Shown in pieces: positions 49,201 through 58,300 of a stretch of 64,000 nucleotides of DNA (its first letter is position 1; each line of letters starts with the position of its first letter). The notes under the pieces are model-generated. The model was not told where the DNA came from. It searched no databases and saw nothing but the letters and a program-made list of their open reading frames with translations. Position numbers and translations under genes: made by a program. The stretch is taken from positions 3,968,501-4,032,500 of the forward strand of contig JANTQA010000051.1 of the NCBI GenBank assembly GCA_027625915.1. Reading direction: 5' to 3'. The stretch comes from Anaeramoeba flamelloides (lineage: Eukaryota > Metamonada > Anaeramoebidae).

Positions 49201-50551
49201 AAGAGGAATTAAAAACCCCTCCCTTAATGGACTGTTCTCTATTAATTTTTTTTAGGTAAATTTATTAGAGATTTAGAATTTTTTTTGCAAATTACTTAGA
49301 TTTGAAATAAAAGTGAAAAACTTCTTTGTATAGCAATGGAATCTCGATAAATGACATTCATTAAATTTATTTATTGTTTGTAAAGAAATAAAAAATTTTT
49401 CCATTTTTTCACTTTTTTGAAAGTTGCTTTTTTTCAACTTTTCGCAAAAATACAAAAAATAAAAAAAAAATATGAGCAAGAAAGCAAAAACTATGTTGTG
49501 TTTGTGGAAGACCTACAAAAAATAGTTTGAAAAATAAACCTGAAAAGTTTTTTTTTGGATTTGCAAGAAAAAAGGGTTTAATTCGAAAAAAATATGCAAT
49601 ATATGCTTTACTCAAAATAAAAGATTTTCTTTCTTTTCTTGTGCCATTCTTTTTGTTACATGAATTTACTTTTTGAGTTTACACTCTTTTGTTTTTGTTG
49701 AATTTGAAGTTTTAATAAGTATTCACAAATTATCATTCCAAAGGTGTTTGTCAGAGTCAAAAAAAATAAAAGAAAAGAATAAAAACTATTTAAAAAGTAA
49801 TTATTGATAAAACAAATTGAGTTCTTTATAGAGTCTAGTTAGATGAACAGAAGCGAATAAGAAAATATTCACTAGTTTTAAATTATTTTTTCGTTTTTCA
49901 AAATGAGAATAAATATTATTTTTGAGAAAATAATTAAATCCAAAATTAATCAAAAAATTCTCAGCCGGTAAAGATATTTTTTTAAAAAATTTTTTAAAAA
50001 TCACTTTTTTTGGCAGAATTGTAAAATTTTAAAAAAATAAGAACTAAAAGTTCTAACATTGAAAAAATCAGTCTATTTTCAATTTTAAACATATTTCAAG
50101 ATAAGGATTCCTTATTTAGTTATTGGTCAAAAAAAAATTAATATAGACTAGCCCCTTAAACAATAAAAAAATAAAAAATTACTTATTTTTTTACGATCTG
50201 TTTGTTGAACAAACCAAAAAATTTCTAAAAATAAAATACCTTGAAATTATCTAACAATTTATCAGCTATTATATCCAGATTAAATTTTCATCACAATATT
50301 CGAGAATTATCACCATTTGTAATTTATAGCTGTTTAATAATCATAATTTTGATACTTTAAACGATAACTTGAATTGAATTAGAAATTGTCATTACTTGAT
50401 TAAATTTCTTTAAAATTTTAAAATAATTTTATTGTCATTCAAAATAAAAATAAAAAAATAAACAATATTATATTTTAAATAATATTTTTTTTTCATTCAA
50501 TCTATTATATTCTTTAATTTGGCGACTTATCAACCCATAAATACACCCATA
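49201..50551. other. AT-rich intergenic DNA, nothing recognised
   Basis: Minus-strand open frames at 49273-49615 and 49801-50004 are Phe/Lys-rich translations of homopolymers and not convincing genes. Confidence 0.6.
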
Positions 50552-51597
50552 TAAACTCAATTCCAAAAATTGGGGCACACCTTCAAAATCAATTTAATTC
50601 CAAGAAAAGTGATATTTGACTCTTAAATAGAAACACTGGATATTAACAATCAATGTAAATAATTTTAAAGTTAATTATTTATCATTTTTTTTCATTGTTT
50701 TTTGATTTTTGATTTTTTTTGTATTCTTTTTTTAAAAATAAAAAACAATTTTCTTTTTTTTTCAAAACTTTTTGAAAATCTCAAAATCACTTTAAAATGA
50801 AATTTAAAAGTTTTCATTCTGATCACAAAAAAAAATTTTTTTTTTTTCTCTCAAAAAGAAAAAAGATTCTTTTTTTATCGAGAAAAAATTTTTTTGAAAA
50901 AAAATCATGATATGGGGTGCTAGTACACATGGGATACAAACAAACCTTATTATTATTAATGAAAGTGTGAATACTGAATGTATTATTAATGATATTATCA
51001 AAAAAATCAAATGAAATTCAACTGGCTAATTCAGAATATAGTGAGTTGAAATGGATTTTCCAAAAGGATGGAGCTTGTCCACATACTTCAAAAAAAACTC
51101 AAACTTACTTAAATCGGGGATGTAATGTTCTGGACCCTTGATCCCCAATTCCACAAGATTTAAATCCAATTGGGAATTTATGGACACTAAACTGAAAAAT
51201 TGTAACCCAAAAAACGAAGAAGAATTTTTAAAATTTTCACTAATGTATGAAATACTTTGAGTTGGGAAACCTAAGATAATTAGTAAACTATATATTTAAA
51301 ACGATAGATTTCGTTATCAAAAGACAAGCTGAATCTATTAATAGTTTTTATTATTTTTTCTTTCAATAAAAATGGATTTTTTGGTAACCGTGTTCCAAAA
51401 ATAGTGGCACACTTTTTTTTATTTTTTCTTTTTTATTTTTCGAATTGAATGTTAAATTTACTATAAAATATATAAATAGTATTAATTAAATATTTTCAGG
51501 TCTTTTATTATTTTAATGTTCAAGTATTGTGTATTTTGGAGTATATTTTTATTAATGTAATTTTTTTTTTGTGTCCCATTTTTTGGAATTGAGTTTA
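50552..51597 (+). mobile_element. Decayed Tc1/mariner DNA transposon
   Basis: About 1.05 kb bounded by TA on both sides and terminal inverted repeats: left TA-AACTCAATTCCAAAAA at 50552, right GGAATTGAGTT-TA ending 51597. The plus strand encodes pieces of a Tc1-type transposase: IMIWGASTHG (near 50910), DGACPHTSKK (near 51070) and QDLNPIGNLW (near 51165). The last motif is normally DLNPIENLW, so the third catalytic Glu is Gly here, and several stops break the frame. A TIR-like copy (gttccaaaaatagtggcac) lies inside at about 51391, 200 bp from the right end. Confidence 0.88.
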
Positions 51598-51603
51598 ATA
51601 TAC

Positions 51604-51608
<5 letters not shown>

Positions 51609-51690
<82 letters not shown>
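51609..51690. repeat. Compound microsatellite (CA)n(TA)n in the DHHC 3' region
   Basis: About 24 CA units followed by about 17 TA units, beginning 12 bp after the mariner right end and ending 35 bp from the DHHC stop codon. Confidence 0.97.
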
Positions 51691-51694
<4 letters not shown>

Positions 51695-51725
51695 GATTAT
51701 TTATTTTTTAAAAAATCAATCATTA

Positions 51726-52331
51726 TTAAATCTCGTCTTCGATTGTTAATTCAGATAAGGAATCATAATTATCTAGCATTTTTAAGGTACTGTCATTATC
51801 TTCTGAATTGTAAAAACCATGCTTTTGCTCAATTTCACTATCCAATGAATTCTCTGCAGTTGCGCTTTCGTAGTTATTTAGATCTATTATTGAAGGGTTT
51901 TCTAAATTTTGCAATTCATTTTCAGTTAAAAGCTGATTATACTTGAAAGGAGTTGGTGGTATTTTTTTGAAGAACTGTGCCCAATTTTTTTTAAATCCAA
52001 GATCAAACGGATTTCCATTTTTATATATATTTTTAACCTTTTCTCTTGTTGTCAGATTTTTTGAAATTAACTTTAAATGGAAAATGAAAAGATCAAGTAT
52101 CGAAACGCCATTAACGAAAGCATAAACCAATATTAAAAAGAGATACCATGTTTGTGAAAGTCCATCTTTAAAATTGTCGTATGATGTATTCTCTGGATTG
52201 TTCCCGATTTTATCAAAAATGGTGACAATTCTGAGAATACAAAAAATTACAATCCATGTTGACAGTATTAGAACCCAAAAAATTAAGTTAATGAAAAAAA
52301 AATAATTTCTAAGCCCTATGTCAGATCCAAT
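51726..52331 (-). CDS. DHHC gene exon 5: TM3, TM4, TTxE and tail
   Basis: 201 codons plus stop. Frame is open upstream to 52364, but the residues before Ile at 52331 do not fit the family while IGSDIGLRNYFFF aligns with VGNCVGKRNYRFF, so the acceptor is placed at AG 52333-52332. Contains two hydrophobic segments, TTRE, and NPFDLGFKKNWAQFF resembling the region after TTxE in ERF2-like enzymes. Confidence 0.82.
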   Translation of the reverse strand: MGSDIGLRNYFFFINLIFWVLILSTWIVIFCILRIVTIFDKIGNNPENTSYDNFKDGLSQTWYLFLILVYAFVNGVSILDLFIFHLKLISKNLTTREKVKNIYKNGNPFDLGFKKNWAQFFKKIPPTPFKYNQLLTENELQNLENPSIIDLNNYESATAENSLDSEIEQKHGFYNSEDNDSTLKMLDNYDSLSELTIEDEI

Positions 52332-55300
52332 CTTTGGAATTATAATAAATAATAAATAAATCAATAAAACGAGTAAGATTAAAGTTCATTCATTTATTAA
52401 GCTAAAGAAAATATCTCATGACAAAAAATGAATAATAAAAAAAAAAAGAAAAAAAATAGATTGCTTTTTACATATGTAATGTTTTTGTAGAAAATTTAAA
52501 AAATAATTTAATTTGTATTAATTTTGTCCTGAAAATAGTACATTTTTTTTTTTTTTTTTGCAAAAAATAAACCTTAACAAAGATATTTTTTGGAGTTTAT
52601 TTTTATTTGGATTTGAAATAGAAAAAAAAATTCATTTTATTATTTTTTTTTATGAAATTAAAATTACCATTTCCACGAGAACAAGAAGATCTTGGTTTTT
52701 AGATTTACTAGATTCTCGCGTAAATGGATATTTTTAACTATATTCGTTATTTTAGCAAAAAAGCCTTGATGACAAAATATGAAATTAAAATTTAAAAAGA
52801 AAATTTCTCTGAAAAATGAAAAACTAAACTCTTTTTAAGTCAAAGGGTCCCGGTTTTATTGAAGAAATAGAACACATTCTATGATTTTTATCCAATATTG
52901 TTCTCAAAATAAATTTTCAATTTTTAGATCAGAATCTTTTTTTCGAATTTCTTCAATTTTTTTTTTTTTTTTGATTTACCTAATATTTTTTGACAAAATA
53001 CAGAAATACAATTTTTGGAATAATTAAAAACGATAAACAATGGATTAATTAATTATTAGTGATTTCATCTCAACTATTTTCCATTATAAATCTGTCAGGT
53101 TGTCTTGATTTTACTCTTTATTTTTAAAATCGATGTATTTTCGTTCGTTTTTTTGAGTTTTCTATTTTATTTGTGAAGTGTTCTAGGTTTTTTTGAGGTT
53201 TGCTATATTATTTGTGAAGTGTTCTAGATTTTTTTACTTTTCGAAATAAACAGAAAATTTTAATAAATTTTCGGTTTATTTCAAAAAGTAAAAAAAACCT
53301 AACGAAAATCTATTGATTTTCGTTATAAATAGAAAACTCAAAAAAACATAGAACACTTAACAAATAAAACGTAAAAGAAAACATCCATTAAAATTTCTGA
53401 AATTGATGATGATGTTTATTTATGGGGAGGAAAAATCGAATGATTTGTCGCCTTGTAAAAGAGGAGTTTTGTTGAGAAAATGAACTTCAAATGAATAATG
53501 TAAAAAAATTGTATACCCAAATCAAGAAGATATGGATTATTCTTACAACATCTGAAGAGAAAATTTTGATCATTTCAGAACAGTCCTCGTAGAATAAAAA
53601 TATAAAATTTCTGAAATTTAAAAGAATAGAGTATAATCTTTGATTTCACCATTCTCTTTTGAATCCCTGGAAATCACCGTAAGGTTTTTTTAATTTCTAA
53701 AATTAAAAAAAACCTAGGCACCCGTTGGCACTTGATGATACTCAAAGATACTCTATCTCACCCAATACATCCTTAAAACTTACAATCAACCAAAATCGGG
53801 GCTTTTAAGTTTCGTCTGAAGAGATTGGGAAAATAATATGGTAGATCATTTTTTTATTCTTTTAAATTTTATTTTTTCAATGAAGTAATAGTTTCCATTC
53901 CATCTTAATATTTATTTCAAATAATAGGTATTAGATAGCATTCATTACTTTTAAATAGAAAATAAGAATGATTAATAATAAATAAGTTGATGGTATCGAA
54001 CTTTATTCAAACAATATTTTTTAAGTGAAATTTAAACTAATATATCAATAAATTTTTTTGTTTTGCTCACTTCAAAATTGATTACACTGCTTTTTTTTAT
54101 TAGTATTTTTAGTTATTTATTTATCTTTTTGTAAGATAGGTGTATGATAAATAATAGATAACAGTAAATTAGTGGATGTTCTAATTTAATATTTTCTCTG
54201 ATAATTTATTAAATTAGATTTTTTTAATTCTTCAAAAATCAATTTTGGTGAGTCACAAAAGTTGAATTGGAGTTTATGTCAAGTTAAAAATAATTTTTAT
54301 TTTTTCCCATTTTTCTCCTCGTTGAATCTTCTTTATATTGGGGAATAAGAGTTACAAAGGGGAAAAGATCAAGTGGTTACTTGCTTATCCTGAAGTTAAT
54401 GAAACACGAAAGTATGACTAACTTGAAAATCAAAAACGAAAAAGCAAAAACCAAAAAATTTCTGAAAGGTTGAAAGCAAATCAGGATCAAAAATAAAATT
54501 GAAATTACAACAATTAAATATCGATCTCCAAGTGAACTTTCATGATCAATTATCAAATTATTAAATCAACCAAAAGTACCGTGGCTGTGATTTTTGGAGT
54601 CCTTAATTAAAGATAGCATTGTTTTTTTTTTTTTTTTTGATTTTTTACCAATTGCTTCTTATAAAACCTTTTTGTTTTTCTTTTTTTTTCTTTTTCTTCT
54701 TTCCTTTTTTCTTTTCAATTTTTTTCTTTTGCTTTTTAAACATAAAAAATTTTAGGGTGTGTCTTTTCCTTGAATAATCGTGAAATCTATGATTTTACGC
54801 TCAAATAACATTTGAGGAAATTTAAGTAAAAGGACTTTTATAGTGTAATTTACACTTCTTCCATCAATAATAATAATAATTAAAAATAATCCCCCTCCTA
54901 AATTTGATAAAATTATTAATTAATTGATCGATTTTTGTTTTACTTTTATATGTGTGTATTACTAAATATTTTTTACTCTTCTTTTCCATCTTTTAGGAAT
55001 AAAAAAAATAGATTCCGCTGTAAGGATATTAGCAATTGAGTATAAAAAAAATCAAGTAAATATTTTGAATTTTAATGATTAATAATTGTTTATATTTTAA
55101 TTTTGATAATTAATTGTTTGACTATTATTTTATAAATTAGAAAAAATCTAGAATTAATTAAACATTTCAGAAATATATACAATGATCAAAATAATGGTTT
55201 CCCAAAGCCTATAATCAGTCTTTATAAATATAATAGTTGCTTTTTTTTTCTTTTTGTTTCAATGTAACATCTAATTCACTGCCTAATTGTAAACCCAAGT

Positions 55301-58300
55301 TCAAATAAATTTTGAAAGTAAATTCCTTGAAATTTTAAATTAGGAATGCAATTTATTCATAATTTTTGTGTAATTTTCCACAATTTTTTTCAATTGATCT
55401 TTTTTTAATGTTAAAAATTTTCTTAAAAATTAACTCTGTTTTTAGGATAAATTTTCAAATTTGATCCTTTATTTTTTGAATTTCTTTTTTTAATAATAGA
55501 ACTTTAAGAAATCAATATCATATTTACTTATAGTTTATTGTAAATTTCTTTAGTTAATTAATGTATAGATCTTCTAGAACCAAAAAACAAGAATTTTATT
55601 TTGAAACAAGGATTAAACTTTTTGGCACATATTATTTTGACAAAAGTGAGTTTTATCCAAAAAAAGCAGTGTAAATTTATTTTAAAATATCTTTATTCAA
55701 CTTGATTCTAATATTAGGATTCAAAAATCCAAACTTGTTATTCATCATTAATTGGTTGTTCATAATAATTCAATATGTGTATTTGTAAAGTATTACTTCC
55801 ATTAAATATTTCAAAGTTTCTGATCTCAATTTTATAAGATATCTTTTATGTTTTGTGGAAAGATGGTAAATATTTTTTTCTTTTTGATCATAAAAAATTG
55901 TTTTCCTAAGTGATTTAATCTTGTTAGAATTTGGAATACAAGTAAAAAACTTATAAATTGCATTTTTTTGTTTAGAAATATCGATTATTCTTTTTACATT
56001 TGCCCATTTTTTTATTGAATTTTTCCCTGAATAGTTTTATAAAATTAATTGAATTTTTTTTGTTTCATTTTTTGGAAATATTTTGATGAATATATTTTGA
56101 AATAAATACCATAGTCATTGATTCAATTAGTAGTAATGTTTTGCTTAATTTTATAACACCAATTTACAAATAGGTATATTCAAAAAAAAATATTATTTTA
56201 TGAAATTAAAAAAAAAAAAAATGCCCCAGATTTTTAGAAATACCTGAAATCAATATATATATATATAATAGAAAGAAATATAAAATAAGTACCCATATAC
56301 CTAATTAAAAAAATTGGTAAAAATAAAAAAAAATAATATAATAAATTAATTTTAAATATTTCTTTCTTTTTGTTTTATAAAATGTAAATAATAAAAGAAA
56401 ATCGAAATTACAAACAATGATGATCAAATCGAAGTACGCAATTATTACAAGTTGAGCAATGTGACGAACGCGGGGCTCTATAAATATGACAAGTTTCTTA
56501 TAAAATTAAAATATATTTAATATAAAAAAATGATAAAAATTATTAATAATTTCAAGAAAGTATACTCAAAAATTTTTAAGGGAGTAGTATTTTTTAAAAA
56601 TAAAAGTCAAATCTTGTCAAGATCTTGAAAAATTTTTTTTTGTAATTAGTGTTTCGACTTATGAAATGGATGAGTTAACCCCATTTAAACAATTTATTAA
56701 TTCGAGTCTCTTTTTTAAAATCCAAAATTTGCATATTTCCAATATAAAATGAAAAAAAGTAATCAATTATCTTTATTAACAATTAAGTTAATTCTTGCAA
56801 AATGTAAAAAAATATTTTTCGTTTTAAGTTGGAAAGTATTGATTTCGAAAGAAAATATTTTATTTTGTTTTTATTTTAAATGATTAATATTTCAATTCAA
56901 ATCTTAGCCAATTAAACTAATTGTGGTATTGGTGGTTAAATAAATGAATATTTAAAAGAAGCTTAACAAAATTTTCTCAATTAAATTGAGATATATTCAG
57001 CAAAAAAATTTTTTTATTTAAAGGTTTTGAAAAAAGTTGTTTTCTGGTTTCAAAAAATCAAAAAAAATTGCAAAAAAATTTAAGATTTTGAAAAATTTTC
57101 TTAACAACGGTTGTTTGGTCTTATTCACAAGAATCCTTATAACAATTTAAATAATTTTTGTCAGAAAAGAATTTATTTTGAATTTTGAGGATAAAATTAG
57201 TTAATATCTCAAAAATATCTTGAAGAATATTTTATTTTGAAAAAACAAATTCCATCTAAGAACAAAAACAAAATTTCTAAGTAAAATTTTTAAATGGCTT
57301 TAAAACTTATATTATTATAACTATTCTTCTTGGAAAAATAGAATGATTTTCCAATCTGGTGAATATATAATTTTTTTGGTTAACCAAAAGAATTATCTCA
57401 AAAAAGAAAAAAAATCTTTATATTAATATTTCTGGTAACAAATAGTTGTTGTTGTATAATAATGATGAAAATGGTAATAAAAGGGGTAAAATATTTTTAT
57501 AATGTGAGAAATAAGATGAATTTAAATGTTTTCTTTTTCAGAAAAAATGAAAAAAAAAAGTTGATCTCACAAAAAAAATATTCTTTTTTGGGTTTCTTAG
57601 TCGATCAGAATTGTTTTGAGAATTGGAATATACAAAATTTGTAAGTAGAGAATACCACCGATAAAATATTTTAAAATTCTGTCTTGTTTCCGTAGAAGAC
57701 TGATCACTTAAATAATTTTTATTGGAATTAAAAAATTTGGAAAAATTGATCAAATTTTGCAATTTTATAATATTTCGTTTGATCTTAGAGATTATTTTTC
57801 TTAATTAAATACAAAAACAAAAATTTTAAAAGATAAAAAAATATTATCATTTCAGATTATGAGTTTAACCAAATTATTCTTTTCTATTCTTGAAAAATAT
57901 TCGTTTCTTATTTATATATATATATATATATATCTATATAATAGATAACAATTAAGTTATGTTTTAGTACTTTTTACATTATTTTACAAATTATTAAGGA
58001 AGTAAGTACATTTTTCAAAATTTGAATGCCACCATTTATTTGAAACTGAATGATTCAAATTATTTCTTTAACCAAATAAATTGATATTTTAATAATTACT
58101 AGAAGTGGAATACATCCATAGTATAATATATTTTCATATCAACGAAAAAATGGAAATCAAAAAAATGAAAAGATTGATCAAAAAAAAATAAATAAAAATC
58201 ATTTAAGTCTTGATCTTATCTGTAACATTTGATACAATTACTTCTTAATTTGGCTTTTTTTTTTAATTCTTCAGGTAAATACTTTTGTTTGGAAAATTTT

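Noticed and set aside
51609-51690. The regular repeats as a CRISPR-like or satellite array.
   Set aside because: It is a plain dinucleotide microsatellite; no repeat-spacer pattern occurs anywhere in the window.
53405-53602. The 198-bp fragment as a SINE.
   Set aside because: It lacks a Pol III promoter-like head and matches the LINE 3' end from one side to the other, so it is a truncated LINE copy.
58200-58285. Minus-strand YLPEELKKKAKLRSNCIKCYR, which looked like the start of the DHHC cysteine-rich domain.
   Set aside because: No donor gives a usable phase (every choice creates a stop with the next exon), and the first zinc cysteine is supplied by 60457-60364.
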